A stretch of 64,000 nt of DNA from Stenogyne calaminthoides. Its lineage: Eukaryota; Streptophyta; Magnoliopsida; Lamiales; Lamiaceae. Positions 1 through 13,500 of the stretch are shown here, one piece after another (within the stretch, counting starts at the first letter, position 1; each line of letters opens with the position of its first letter). Where the stretch lies: NCBI GenBank assembly GCA_037126765.1, contig JBBCBC010000001.1:19176622-19240621 (forward strand), in the 5' to 3' direction. A program made the translations under genes and the position numbers. A model generated the notes under the pieces. The model saw only the letters and a list, made by a program, of their open reading frames with translations. It was not told the DNA's origin and made no database searches.

Positions 1-785
1 ACATCTTGGTGTCTTCAATGGTGGAGAGACCTTTCGGCCAGATCTCCTCGTTTGGGACGGTTGAGTGATTAGCGATCTTAAGGCTCTGGCTCGTTGTCCG
101 ATTGAGGTCATTTGACGAACTCATTCAATAAACTGTCCTCATACAACCTCCAAAGTTGTTTCAGCAGGTCCTTGCATTCACTTGTGAGTGGTCTGCCTGG
201 TCGTGGTAGTGGCAGAACTTGTATGAGTTCTGCTTGTTCTTATTCTTCATTGGGCGAGGTGGGAGAAGTAACTCCCGACCCTCGATCTGCGTGTATACAT
301 GAATGAGTGTCATGCCAAGGACATCCATCAACTTCACAGAAATTGACTCTTCGAATGGCTTGTAGTTATTGGGAGCTTTTTGATGGCTCCCAGTTCCCTT
401 GGAACTCCTCTTTGGTGCCCCGACTTCTTCTGTGTCGGAGAGCCAGGACTCCAGAAGCTTTGTAGTAAGTATCAGGTCGCCAACCCGCTTTCGAAAGTCG
501 GCATAACTGGTTGGATAGTCGGCGGTCATGCGCCGCCACATCTTAGTTCCCTTCCTGAGGCCACCAATGGCCCCGAGCAGTTTCGCTTCATCCCCTAAGG
601 GATATCCTTTAAGGATGAACTTCTCGATTCTTTTAATATAGGATCAATTAGACTCATTGTCGCCTCGTTGAGCATTCATCAGGCGTTGCTTGGTCGCTGG
701 TCGGGGAGCCATTGTCGAGAAATGACTCAAGAATAGCCTGGCGAGCTGATCGAATGTGTCCACCGAGCATGGAGGCAGTGAAGTG
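1..785 (-). pseudogene. Ty3/Gypsy gag, C-terminal part (interrupted)
   Basis: Reading from 785 down to 1, the minus strand continues the capsid-like gag that starts near 18280. Across the insertion, HMWF at 17449-17460 joins TSLPP at about 770-785, a typical plant Gypsy gag stretch. An Arg/Lys-rich segment follows, then a Cys/His motif of KFCHYH type near 170-240. Gag packages element RNA. Frames shift at about 540-660, so it is not intact. Protease and pol would lie off the left edge. No host gene is seen here. Confidence 0.7.
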
Positions 786-790
786 AACCA
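786..790. repeat. Target-site duplication AACCA (left copy)
   Basis: AACCA directly precedes the TGTTGGGG end of the family A LTR. The same five bases follow the other LTR end at 17444-17448, so the whole 791-17443 block entered the Gypsy gag in one event that was later enlarged. Confidence 0.85.
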
Positions 791-2584
791 TGTTGGGGTT
801 ATACTGGAAAGTATGTTTTTTACTTTGTATAACCAGACTGAATTTTTGTCTTATTTGCTGAAATAAATTATTTATCACTGTTGCTTTAAATGTCATTGAA
901 TGTTACATATATTTACTGCATAACTGTTCAAATAATTAGTACGTGTCACATTGTAGTTAATTTAGTGATACCAGATCACAGAAGACTAAATTAACAGTCC
1001 CTTGTAACTAAAAGTACAGAATTCACAACCTAGATGGAAATGAACAATCCATCGTGAAAGGTTGAAGTGTAAGGCTTAGATTGACTTGTCTTGACCAAGA
1101 GATTTCACTAGTGCATTATGATGCGCTGAAGAGGACCTACATGAGGATAAATTATTCAGTACAGAATATAGAAGAATTAGACCTCAGTGGTTAGTTATTT
1201 CTTAATCCCAGTCCCTTAAATAGGATCGTGTGGAATTAATAACTATTGCTTTGACTTATGATGGGTAGAGAATCAATGTGATTCAATACCTTGTATCTTG
1301 GGCAATATTATTAGTTACATGACGATTGCTAAGATTTAATACGGAGAATCGGTGTGCAAGTGCGTCTTGTTTGATTTGTCCGCTTGGGAGGCTTAGACGT
1401 TTTATCATACTAAATCTTGCAAGTGGAATTAGTTTCCGGTATGGATAATAATGTTGAGCCGTTCCTGAACCAAGGAAAAAAATATTGATTAATGTGAAGC
1501 TATTTCAGTGGCTTAAATTAATTAATGGACTAGATAATCTTAAACACGGGAAATAATAGCCGGGAGCCATATTAACTGTAATATGGGTTAAGATGGATAG
1601 TGCAATATTAATTATGTAGTGGGATTAATTAATATTTATGGGCTTGAATAATATTGTGGCTCAATATTGGAAATTCAAGGTCCATTAGAAGGTCCAATCT
1701 GAATTCTCCTAAAGGCCCCTCAAGTAGCCCAAAGATAAAGTCCAATAACTGAAAAAAATGTTTAAAATAAAATAAAATAAAATATTGTTGCCTATTTTTT
1801 CTTTTTTTTTGAAAATAAATAAATAAAAGAGGGAGAAAGATTTTCTTTGAATTTTGTTATGGAATGAGGATAAGTATTCTTGGAATGCAAGTTTATCTCA
1901 TTAAATTCAAGAAATCTTCCACTTAGCTATTTATTGTGCAATTTTTGAAAATAATGAAGGAAAATAAGGAAGGAAAGATTTTCTTGATTTTCTTGAAAAG
2001 ATATTATGGAAGATATGTATTCTTAGAATACAAGAATATCTCATAAATTCAAGAAGATCCCAATCTTGGAAATCTTGGCCCTTATTTTTCGAAAATTCCA
2101 TAAATTAAGAAGGTGAGATTTTTGTGGAATATTTTAAATATGGAGAAAAGAATATATGAGATATATTCAAGATTTCTTGGAGATCAAGAAAAAGATTTTC
2201 CCATCCTTATTCCTCATAGAAAAATCGGCCACCACCCCTTAGTATAAATAGGGGATGAATTTTTCATCCCCATGCAATTCCATGTGTTGGAAAAATTAAA
2301 AATTCACAAAGGTGGTGCAACATAATTTTATTTTTCCTTTTGTTAATTGTTTGCGAGCATCCTTCCACCGGATTGTTGAACAATGACGAGGGAATACTTG
2401 AGAAGGCTCTTTGGGTTTGTTCGTGCGAATGGGATATCCATCTTCTCAACAGTTGTCACTCCGAGAGGTTAGTTCACGTAAACTCCTAGCAATTCCGCAT
2501 GTGTAGGATTTATGTGACGAATTTGTATGCATGATTTGTTGTTGAATTATTATTTGAATTAATATAGGATTAATTCATGCTAGT

Positions 2585-4631
2585 TGTTGGGAGATGAATT
2601 TAATAAAGATATGATTTTGATTAGATCCCAAAACCCCTGAGTATGACATGTTCAGAATAATCTTGATAGTTGAGTCGATTTTCGGTTTTTAGAGTATTCG
2701 TGATGTTATCGCAAAATGTATAGTCGGCAGATATAGATCAGGTTAGGATTTGAAGATTCTGAAGAACTCAGTAAGTTTAAGAAAAAAAAGTTTCGATATG
2801 AAACCGAAGTTTCAAGTCTCTCGATGAAATCGAGATCTTGAAGACTTCGATGAAACTAAGATATTGAAGACTCAGCATGAAGAATCAAGATATCGGTCCA
2901 AGACATCCAGAAAGACTCAAGACACGCGAAGACTCGAAGACCACAAGACTCGTAAGACTCAAGAACTCGAAAGACTCAAGACACCGTACATGTAAGACCA
3001 AGAATCAAGATCAAGAATCTCAAGGCACGATAATTCATCCAAGACTTCGATAATGTCTTGAATGCTTTCGATATAAACTGAATGTTCCGAGGCAATGAAC
3101 ATATCTATCTGAAGGATGCAATACTGAGAAGATCGCGATTCCTTAGAAAGTTAGATATTGCCCATAACATTCAAAGTGCAGACAAAAGGAACTAAGACAA
3201 AATGTTGTTAAGGTTATATCACTCGAGAGATTGTAACCAAAAGAGCCGTTGAGTTGTCTACCTTTAACCGGAGACAAAAGTCAAAAAGGGAAGACAACAT
3301 CGCACCATCTTGACAACGGCGATGGCAATTGTGGTCGAAAAAAGATGTCAAGTACAAAGTTCGGTGACCGCAAAAAGTGAAGACCGGCTACACGAAAGGC
3401 TATTGCCTAAAACGTGTTACGGAGTGTCAAACCCTAAATATAGCCGTTTCTCACACACCATAAGAGGAAACTCTCGGAGCTATCTCTCCAACGGATAGTT
3501 TTTCAAGAGTGACCTTGGTGTATGCCTATAAATACTTGTGACCTTCTACATTGAAAGGTTACGGGAAATTTGTAAGCAACTCAAGAGCTCAAACTTATTA
3601 TTAGAAGTTGAAGCACTTTCGAAAACCCAAGAATTTCCCAAGTGCTTTATATTGAAGAGTGCTCATTAAACTAAGCCTAACTTGATAAGATATATCCAAA
3701 AGCTTAGTCGATATATCCTAGCCTTTGCATTGTTCTTTATTGTAAAGGATATCTCATTCTAGTTGGAAACCAACCAAGAAACCCCAAACCCTTTAGAAGG
3801 TAGTTTGAGTGTGATTGTTGGTGAGATTGGAGTTGTAAAGAGTGAGTAAACTACGAGAGGTAGTCGAAAGCTCTAGAAGTAAAGCTACTTGTGGTAGTCC
3901 TGAGCGCTTGTGTGAGTTGAGTAAGTAAACTCTGGAGGTAGTCGAGAAAGCTCAAGGTCGGGTTGAGTAAGTAAACTACTGAGGTAGTCGAAAACTCGGG
4001 GCGAGTTGAGTAAGTAAACTCTGAGAGGTAGTCGAAGAAAGCTCAAAAAAGTGATTAGTGAATTTCTCTGAAGAGATCGAGAGAGAGGAGGCGTAGGAGC
4101 TTGAGTCTCTCGAACCACTATAAATTCTTTGTGTTCTTTGCTTTTTTGTTTTTGCTTGATTTATCTGTTGCATCACCGAGTTTTGCTCATTTATCGATTC
4201 GATTGGAATCAATCCATTTGAAGTTGCATATAAATTGAATCACAACCTAATCACTATTCCATTAAAGGAAGGTTTTCGACCAAAAGCTTAAAACGAGTAT
4301 AAAACTAAGGGCCAACCATTCCGCATCCGAGTAGCTAGAAACAGATAGTTACCAAACCGAACTTACTCTTACGAGGGTTCGATAAGTTGAATATCTGATC
4401 CAAGCAACTCGGGATCTCTGGCTTCGGGGACTCGGTTGGGATTATCGAGGTATCTGAAAAGCGACCGGGATCACCATCTCGGTGAGACTTTGACTCGGGC
4501 GATCTGTCTTCTCGGGACCAACTCATCGAGAACAACTGACCCAAAGGTGACCTCGAAGAAAAGTTTTAAAAACATCTTGAACACGTGTATTTCCCCCATA
4601 CACGTGTAAGACTCGTTTGCCGGGACCAACA
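2585..4631 (+). repeat. 5' LTR of Copia element C
   Basis: It begins TGTTGGGAG and ends GGACCAACA. It aligns along its length with 15292-17367. The U3 part has a block of short GACTCAAGA/GACTCGAAGA-like repeats (about 2880-3000). A TATAAATA stretch lies at 3527-3534, a plausible promoter. A second repeated block (GAGTAAGTAAACT, about 3843-4020) lies downstream. Confidence 0.9.
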
Positions 4632-4646
4632 AGTGGTATCGGGCGT
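4632..4646 (+). other. Primer binding site of element C
   Basis: AGTGGTATCGGGCG directly follows the LTR. TGGTATC matches the 3' end complement of initiator tRNA-Met used by most plant Copia elements. The usual continuation AGAGC is changed here. Confidence 0.6.
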
Positions 4647-4756
4647 TGGTTCAACTTGACCACCGCTTTGTTGACCTCTCGTTTTATTTTCTAAAATACT
4701 TGTGGTCTATCTGAATCGATCTTATTTCTTTGAATTCTTAAAAGACTTCGGATAAA

Positions 4757-5800
4757 ATGTCTTCTAAGAAACTTCCCATGTTCTCGGTGGAGAACTATGA
4801 TTTATGGAGATTGAGAATGCGAGGCACACCAGTATTCTAAACATGAAACGAATGTGGAGAGTGGTCTCTGAAGGGCCATTCCAATTTCTTGTGGTGAATC
4901 CCAGGAATGAGAAAATGAGAAAACAATCCTAGATCGAGAATTTCCTAAGTCGATGACCAACCCGATTCTGAGGAGAGAATGTTAGTCAATCTAGACTATA
5001 TTGCTAAAAGACACACTATCTCTGACAATTGATGATGGTGTGATGGGAATGATCTCTCACTGTAATACTGCAAAAGAAATTTGGGATACACTAGCTGTAA
5101 TGTGCCAAGGCACATATCATATCAAGGAAAACAAACTTTCAGTTGCAATTGGAAAGTTTGATAGTTTTGAAATGGATGAAGGTGAATCTATAGACAAATT
5201 GGAAGTCAGATTCACTAGCATTATGAACGATCTAAATGCACTTGGTAAGAAATATCCACAAAGAGAAGTTGCATTGAAAATTCTTAGAGGTCTTTCTAAG
5301 AAATGGGATATACATGCAGTGGTGATTGAAAACACCAAAAACATTAATTCAATGCCATACCAACAAGTTTTCTCTGAGCTGAAGGCCTATGAGTTTGTAA
5401 TTGATAAGAAATCTAAAAAGGCTGACAGCAAAGATGATTCATCATCTAGTAAGAATGTGGCTTTTAAAGCCAAAGATAAAACTTGTAAAACTAGAGAGTC
5501 TGAGAACTCCCTTGCTAAAAATCAGGATGAGCTTGAGGATAAGCTAGCACTGATGGCAAGGAGGTTTGAAAGACTTAATAGTTGATATGGAAAATACAAA
5601 AACTATTACAGGGAATCACAGTGCGGAAGAAACCCGAGGACGGATCAACCGAGAAGAAGAAGGGCTGAAAAGGGGGATCTTCATCCAAAAGGAAGGACTC
5701 CAAGTCCAAAGAAGAAAGTGATCAGGATGATGATGCCAACAGATGCTATAATTGCCAAAAGAAAGGTCACTTCCAGTATGATTGTCCAGATCGAAAGTCT
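4757..5800 (+). pseudogene. Element C gag with zinc knuckle
   Basis: An ATG at 4757 opens a start typical of Copia gag (MSSKKLPMF). The frame is lost, and a clean open stretch runs 5001-5585 (194 residues). It resembles the UBN2-type gag domain, with an EIWDTL-like segment and an acidic DELEDKLALMARRF segment near its end. A CCHC knuckle of pattern CYNCQKKGHFQYDC lies at about 5743-5784 in another frame. Gag forms the particle and binds element RNA. At least two frame breaks separate these parts. Confidence 0.8.
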
Positions 5801-5860
5801 TTAGGGAAAAGAAAGAAAGGCAAGCTAAAAAGAGACAAGAAGTTCTCTAGCAAAAAGGCA

Positions 5861-7020
5861 ATGGTTGCAGAAGAAGAACATTCTGAGGAGGGATCTAGCT
5901 CTTCAGAGGAAATATTCTCAGACAGTGAAAGTGATGACATCTATCTGATGGACATTGAGGAGGTAAACTCTTCTTTCTCTGTTGTTACTCCTACACTAGC
6001 ACAAGGGTTGTCAAGTTCAACTGTAAACAATCATTTTGACCTGATGGATTCTTTTGAGAGTCTAATGAAGGACTATGCTGTTTTACAAGAACTGCTAAAT
6101 GAAACTCAAGAGCGAATAAAGAACCGAAAATCAAAAATCTAAAATGGAAAGACTCTAGTAATCTTTGAAATCACTTCTCAATTAATGGGAGCTCTTGATG
6201 AACTGGATGTTACGAAAGTACAACTCTCGAAAAAAAGAGAAGTTGATAGTGACCCTAACTCGAAAAGCTAGAAATCCAATCGAAGAGATTCAATTTGATC
6301 GTAACTAAGTTCAATGACCTCTCTGAGAAGCATGAAACTCTACAAAATGTGAGGATAGTGCATGTGAAGAAGCTAACTCTATTGAATAATGCATCTAAAG
6401 TAATAGATGAAATTGAGTTACTTAGAGATCTGTCACTATAAAATCTGGATTGAGGATACATTCCAAAGGGGAACCTCACAAGGTTATCTGAATCTTTGCA
6501 TCAAGTAGCAAGAAGACAATCTTTGAAAAACAAGTCGCACCTACACTTCAAATTGAAGAAATGCCCAAGGTTGTAGACAAGGAAAAGGACCTATGGTTCG
6601 ATAAAAGCTGAATGATCGGTAGGAAAGCCTAAACCTCGGTGAAGGCTAGAAAACTGAGCACTTTCGATTGGAAAATTCGAGCAAAAGTACTTGAAGCCTC
6701 GGTTAAAATGCAAACTGAAGGATCTGCCTTTGAACCATCGAGGAATCTTGAAGAGAAAACACTTTCAAGCAGAGACATTCTCAATCAAGAGACCAAGTCC
6801 TCGATATCTTGAAAGACCCAAATTTCAAGATGAAAACCTGAACCCCCACTTGCCTGGGGTAAAGGTTACTGAACCCGAAAGTCAACAAAGATTCGGACCC
6901 GGTACCGCGAAGCCAAAAACAAATGAACAAAAGACTGAACCAAAGAAAAATTCAAAAGCTCATGTTCATGCTAAGGCTAGCACTCATACATGCGAAAACG
7001 CTAAGGCACCCGAGTAGTAA
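5861..7020 (+). pseudogene. Element C gag-protease spacer
   Basis: The frame at 5861-6142 is rich in Glu and Ser and acidic (EEHSEEGSSSSEEIFSDSES). The segment at 6250-6480 is helix-like but has stops. The frame at 6691-7017 is basic and Pro/Lys-rich. Position between the zinc knuckle and the protease suggests the variable, partly coiled-coil spacer of Sirevirus gag-pol. No known enzyme domain is visible. Confidence 0.55.
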
Positions 7021-7219
7021 ATGTGTATGTAGATGTTTATGGAAGATAGATCGGCCACTCTAAAGTGATTAGAGTTGTCGATAGATTTGGATTCGAAAGG
7101 TACAACTAACCTTGTAGGACCCTACACAAATTGGGTACCTAAAAATTGATTTGTTTTTCGGAGGAAAACAAGGGGCCTTTGGTTATTGAAGATCACATAA
7201 AGACCGATGAGTAGAGATG

Positions 7220-8340
7220 AAAAAAGCCCCTGATGTATGGTATCTTGGCGGTGGATGCTCAAGACATATGACAGATTCAAGAAGATACTCATTGACTATG
7301 TTGAACAAAGAGGCCCTCGGATCACTTTTGGAGATAACTCCAAGGATGTGGTGAAGGATATGGAACTTTGGAAATCGACTCGGTTCATATCCATGGTGTT
7401 TCATACGTATCTGGATTGAAGCATAACTTGCTTTCAATAAGCCAATTCTGTGATAAAGGTTTTAATGTTGAGTTCTCTAAGAACTTATGTTATGTGAAAG
7501 ACGATATCTCACAGAAAGTATTCTTGGTACTAGAAAAGGAAATGTGTATCTTCTTGATTTGGAGTTCAACTCCTAAAGATACATGTTTGGTTGCTAAAAG
7601 TTCCACAGATACCCGGTTGGTTATGGCATAAAATGATGAATCACTGAATTTCAAAACCTGAATAAGCTTGCAAGATTAGCTCTTGTGAGAGGGTTGCTAA
7701 TGAAGTGTTCAGTAAGGAACATATTTGTGATGCGTGCCAAAAAGGAAAACAAATTAGAGCATCATTTAAAATCAAAGTAGATGTTTCTACTGAAAGAATA
7801 CTTCAGTTATTGCATATGGATCTTTTTGGTCCTATAACACCAGTGAGCACTAATGGCAGGAAATACACATTGGTAGTAGTTGATGACTACTCAAGATATA
7901 CTTGGGTCATATTCTTACTCGATGAAAAAGAGACTCGAATAAAACGCGAGAATTCTTGAAAAGGCTCGATGTTGAGAAAAATCTGAGTGTGGTCAAAATC
8001 AGATCTGACAAGGGAACTGAATTTATAAACCATATTATATCTGATTATTGTGCGAAAATGGAATTACTCATGAAACATCACCACAAGGACCCTCAACAAA
8101 ATGGTGTTCTTTGAAAGAAGGAACGGGACTCTGAAAAGAAAATTGCAAGGACAATGATAAATTTGAAGTGATATTCCTAAAAGATTTTGAAATTTGAAGC
8201 CATCAAAACTTTGCATGCTATTCTCGAAACAGATCCATCTTGACCAAGAGTCAAGGCAAAACACCCTATGAGCTTTGGAATGAAAGGAAGCCTCTTGTTT
8301 CTTTCTTTTCGTGTGTTTGGTTGCAAGTGTTTCATACACA
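7220..8340 (+). pseudogene. Element C protease and integrase region
   Basis: At about 7238-7270 the frame reads WYLGGGCSRHMT, the retroviral-type aspartic protease site but with Gly where the catalytic Asp is expected. The pre-integrase domain follows (7368-7620). The integrase core has HMDLFGP near 7815-7835, VVVDDYSRYTW near 7875-7910 and RSDKGTEF near 8000-8025, so two acidic residues are visible. The third acidic region near 8100-8130 is out of frame. These domains mature the polyprotein and insert cDNA. Stops and shifts make it inactive as written. Confidence 0.8.
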
Positions 8341-9000
8341 ATAATGGTAAAGATCGATTGAAAACATTTTTATAGCAAAGCTAATGAAGGAATATTCTTA
8401 GGGTATTACGAAGTCGGTTAAAGCTTTTCGAGTTTACAAATGTAGGACTCTTATTGTGGAGGAAACACCTCATGTTGTTTTTGATGAATCTACTTGTGTT
8501 CGGAAAAAGCAGGAACATGATCTTGAAGAACCCGACCAAGAGGATCACCATTAAGCTGAAAAAAGAATGACAAATCACCCAACGAACGAAAAGAAGAAGT
8601 CAATCACATTCTATGATTGGGTGACTCGGACTCGGATAAAGAAGTTCGTGATGAAACTTCGGGATGGTGAGACTCGAAAGCCAACACACCAAAAGGTGAC
8701 CAATCTGAAACAGACACGGTTCGGACTCGGGTATGTGATGCCAATGAAGATGTGGTCACAAATGAGGCAAATTCTGAATCTATCAACCAAAGGGGAACAA
8801 ATGTCTCGACAATGTTACGAATAGAATTTCCCGAGGAAGATGATTCCCTTTCTCCTTTTTCTGTTGTTCCACGAAGTTCTTAATCGAACCTAACATTTCA
8901 AATGTTGAGGATCTTTTTGAAGGGGGAACATCTAGAAGGAGATGGTTAGATAGTCATCCTACAAGTCGATTATGGGTGATCTAATCAAGGTGTCAAAACA
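8341..9000 (+). pseudogene. Element C integrase C-terminus and linker
   Basis: This stretch holds an acidic, Ser/Glu/Pro-rich linker in scattered frames, as usually lies between integrase and reverse transcriptase in Copia pol. Many changes to TCGG/TCGA lie here (for example the GACTCGGACTCGG run at 8626-8638). No separate gene is seen. Confidence 0.5.
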
Positions 9001-9049
9001 AGAAGGTTCCATGGTGAGAGTGCACTATTCTGCTTTTGCTTCCTGTCGG

Positions 9050-9830
9050 AGAAAGAACTCTCTTGAGATTGGTGAAGCTCTACAAGATTCTCATTGGATT
9101 CTTTGCTATGCAAGATGAAATTTGAATCAATTCTCAAGAAATGAAGTATGGGAGCTAGTAGATAGACTGAAAGGCACAATGTCATTGGAACCAAGTGGGT
9201 ATTTAAGAATAAAAGAGATGAAAACAACAACATTGTAAGAAACAAAGGCAAGACTAGTTGCACAAGGTTATTCCCAAGAAGAAGTCTTGGATTATGATGA
9301 AACCTTTTACTGTTGCAAGACTAGAAGCCATCATTGTTTCTTGCATATCTTTATACCACATGAAGTTCACGATCTATCAAATGGATGTGAAAAGTACATT
9401 TCTGAGCGGTGTGCTTAAAGAAGAGGTTAATGTAGAACAACCTCCTGGTTTCAAAAAACAGAATGACCAAGTTTACTGAGCTCGAGAAAAAGCTTTGTAT
9501 GGTCTCAAGCAAGCACCCGAGCATGGTATGATACTCTTTCTCGGTTTCTTCTTGACCATGGTTTTGTCAAAGGAACTGTTGATAGAACTCGATTCGGGGA
9601 TAGAAGATGGGGAAGATATCTTCTTGGTTCGGATATATGTTGATGACATCATTTTTGGATCTCCAAACCATCACCGTGTGAAAAGTTTTCAACACCGATG
9701 AAAGGCAAGTTTGAGATGTCAATGATGGGAGAAATGAATTTCTTTCTAGGTCTTCAAGTGAAACAATCAAAGGAAGGAATCTTCATCAACCAGGCAAAAG
9801 TACACCGTAGATCGATTGCCAAGTATGGTG
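9050..9830 (+). pseudogene. Element C reverse transcriptase
   Basis: Copia RT motifs appear in order: QMDVKSTFLSGVLKEEV (about 9380-9430), EQPPGFK (about 9437-9457), YGLKQAP (about 9497-9517) and the catalytic YVDDIIFGS (about 9638-9664). They are spread over at least three frames with a stop at 9478, so no functional enzyme is encoded as written. It would copy element RNA into cDNA in the particle. Confidence 0.85.
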
Positions 9831-9989
9831 TCTGAAATTGCAATGCGATTAGAATTCCTATGAATACTAACTACAAGATGGATCCCGATTAAGGCAAATC
9901 GAATCGAAAGTCATCTTTTGATTATAGAGGAATCATTGGATCATTGCTCTATCTCACGTGACAAGTAGGCGGATATAACATTTCTTTGT

Positions 9990-10540
9990 TGGGATATGTG
10001 CAAGATACCAAAGCTAATCCTAAAATTAGTCACATGGAGGTTTCAAAAAAGATCTTTGAAGTATCTTAAGGGCACAATGAATAGAGGATTATGGTATCCA
10101 GCTGATGATAACCTTGAATTAACTGGTTACTCAGATGCTGATTATGGAGGTTGCAGGATTGACATGAAGTCCACTACAAGAACTTGTCAATTTCTTGGAA
10201 GCAAGCTGATATCTTGGTTTTTGAAGAAAAATGACCTCGAGTAACCAAGATCTACTCGAAGTTGAATACATGGGCTGCGGGGAAGGCTGCAGGTGCACAT
10301 ATTCTTTGGCTCAGACAACAATTAAGGGATTATAAAGTTGTAGCCAATGAAGTACCAATATTTTGTGACAATAATAGTGCCATTGCTATTTCACAAAATC
10401 CGGTAATGCACACCAGATGCAAGCATGTGGATATCAGACATCACTTCATCAGAGATCATGTCGAGAAAAAGGACATAAGGATGGAGAAAATTCATCTTGA
10501 TAGCGAGAGTCGATATCTTGACTAAACCTTTGGTTTGAAT
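9990..10540 (+). pseudogene. Element C RNase H
   Basis: GYSDADYGG (about 10123-10150) carries the first catalytic Asp. KSTTRTCQFLGSKLISW follows at about 10168-10220. CDNNSAIAISQNPV lies near 10362-10404, and DIRHHFIRDHV (about 10431-10463) is the conserved end of Copia RNase H. A shift near 10245-10262 splits the domain. Confidence 0.85.
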
Positions 10541-10559
10541 CAAGATTTCGGGAACTATC

Positions 10560-13500
10560 GATTGAATTAGGGATGTTGGATCCGTGTGTATAGAGTAAAA
10601 TCTGAAAATTAAAGGTTTTCGGATGCATGAAGTTTTCTCGAATTCTCTTGAAAAACTCGGGATAAAATGGAAATCTTGAATCGAGTCTCGAAACTTCAGA
10701 TTCTTGAAGGTCGAGATACTTTCGAGTAGCATCTTGAACCCATTCGATTACTTTCGATATCATCTTGACATTTTATCAAGGTCAATACTCAGTAAGACTG
10801 ATAGAGGGAAATTAGTCTGAAGAAGTAATGACTCATGCGACTCATTTATTGCTTAAATGAAACTCAGTAATCATTCGCAATAAATACAAAACACCTGAGG
10901 AATGTTTTCGGGCGGGATCTTTGAAATTCCTAAAGAAGGTCAACAGTCATTAAATGCTCTGTTACATTTAATCTCCAATGAAGTTAAAATGGCGGCTTAC
11001 TTTTCGGGGATCGACCTTTCGCATACCCGATTAATCGTGGATTAATCTTAACCGTTGTTTTTCACCTAACGGTATGATTTCCCACGATCTCTTGCTATTT
11101 AATCCTTTGAAGCCATTCAAGCCAAACTTTATCAAACCCTTCGTTCCCAAAATCCTCTACAAGAAAATCCCTTTGCCCAGAAAACCCAAACCCTAAATCT
11201 TCAAATCTTCAAATCTAAAATGGCCCCAACCATATTCGAAAGATTAGTCGAGATGAATAAGCCATGGTACGAATATGTGGTGTCTCTGGAGAGCACGTCA
11301 AATGCCAAGCATGAAGAAGAAGCGCTCCACTTAATCGATTAAGCGAATCCCATTTAACCTCTCATCGCAAAATCGACCCGGAGGAAGTATACCAGTGAGG
11401 TAATAGAGTTTGTTGAAAATATGGAAATCGATGAGGAAGATTGTATAGAATCTAAAATTTATGTTTTGCATCTCGAACAATCGATGAAATATGTAGATTT
11501 TGTTCGAGAGCTCTATATTGTCCCGAAGCATCTGAACGATGTATTCGAGTTGTGCGATAGGGGAGATGATCCCTCATTATATATGTTGGGACGGGAGCAA
11601 GAGTATCTTGACAAGGTTGCCGAGAAACCTGTTAAGTTTGAGGCAACTCAAGCCAAACGACATCTACAAATCTACGAGTATTGATGGATATTGTGGGAAA
11701 GTGCATAATGAGTCGATCTGGAAGCTTCGAGCAGATCAACACTCCCAAACTCCGACTGATGGCGGCGATTGAGGACTCACCCACCAAGGATTTCAACTGG
11801 CTGAAATATCTGATCAAGGTGGTGACTGAGCAAGCCAAGGTCATAAAAAGGGAGGATGATGGGGCAATATCTATCAAAGGCAGAATCTTCCACGCCACCA
11901 AAATTGCATTCATTCTGGAGATGTGCCGAGAGGAGGAGGATATCTTTGCCAACTCTACCCCATTCCCTAAGTCCAAAATTATGTTCAAACCGATTCTTTG
12001 CGAAGAGGACTTTCAAGGAAAGAAAGAGAAGAAAGTGGAATCACCCCAACAAGTCAGGCTTTGAAAAGGAAACCAACAAGCCGGGGAAGGTGTTGTTGGA
12101 AGCCAAGAAGGATCGGGGTGAGAAATTGAAGAAACAGAAAACCTTTGCTCCTAAGCGCAAAAGGATGGTGGTTCTCATTTGATGAAGATGAGGAAAGTGA
12201 GATCGAGGAGATTGACTGAGAGCCAAAGCGCTCGAAAATCGCCATTACATGTTTTGGCTCGGGCTATCTCAAAGGCCTGGGGATCAAACCGAGAGCAAGT
12301 CTTCTCTAGGGTTCTTGAGACTTCATGAGCTCGAACAAATTTTCTCGGGAAATTTTCCAAGGACCTCGGACCTCGAGAAAGTTCGATTCCCTCTGAGGAT
12401 ATGGCGACTCGAGACCTCGAAGATGCTTTCAGATTCTGGCGAGGATATGCCCTCTCGGTTCTCGAGCAAGCGGATATTCCCCTTTGAGGCGCCCACTTCG
12501 GACCTCGAAACCAAGTTATATCGGTCGAGGAGTCACTGTCCAAACCTCGTAAGTCTTTGAGCCTCGGGGAGCCGATGAACTTTGAAGAGCTCTGAGTGAG
12601 CCGTTGATTGACCCTTCCATCAACACCGAGAGCCCGATGCTCAAGAAAGGAGAAGTCAAGAGACCGAATAAATGAAGCAAAGGAACGGTTCATTCTTGAC
12701 CGCTACTACCGAAATAGCTCATTCCCTAACCTCCAAGACATCTTCTTGATTGAGGTCAATGGTCTACATCCTCAACCGGACTCTTCCGAGATGATTAATA
12801 TTGCTTCATTCGTAGGGAAGATCGGTGGAACGAGGAGACAACTTTTTTCACCGAATTCTCGGGGTTCGGAAAACCAAGCTCCTGGATGAAATCTCGATTT
12901 TGATGAGCTTGTGAAGAGGAAGAAGGTGAGAGAACAGCCGAAGTTGGTGCCCCCGAGCTCCATTGACAAATCTCGGGGATGGGGACCAACAAGGGGATGA
13001 TGAGAGTCAATCTTAGAAGGAGAAAGACTCAACTGATGCTGATCAGGCTGCTGTCGAACATCCTCAGACTGAAGTTAGCCTTCAGGTAACTCTTAGCACA
13101 ATTAATAATTATGCCAGTTTATCGGGTTCCTACCTTTAAATCAGAATGTCGATATGCGATCGAGGCTCGTGGACACCCAAGCTCAGGGTGAATCCTGACA
13201 TCAGATCGAGTCCAAGTCCCGATCAAATCGGCTCGTGTTCGCATCGAGACTCAGATGAATGTACCAACTCGGAGGCACAACAGATCAAGAATGCTCCCGA
13301 GATTGATCTCACTCCGGTGATGGAGAAATTGGAGAAGGTTGAGCCAATACTGAACAAAATTGCTCAGATGGAGGAAGTTTTGGCCAACCAATCTCAGAAG
13401 TTTCAAGGATTGAGTACTTCTTCAGAACTGGTGCTTCTTTAGAGCTCTATGACAGAAAAGCTGACCTCCATGGAAGCAAAGCTAGAAGACAAGATGGAGG

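Noticed and set aside
2880..3000. CRISPR-like or satellite array (GACTCAAGA units)
   Set aside because: The short units are irregular, have no spacer structure, and recur in the partner LTR at 15660-15730. They are LTR-internal repeats.
4335..4544. Minus-strand ORFs within the LTRs of element C
   Set aside because: They lie antisense within LTR sequence and do not continue as a conserved frame in the partner LTR.
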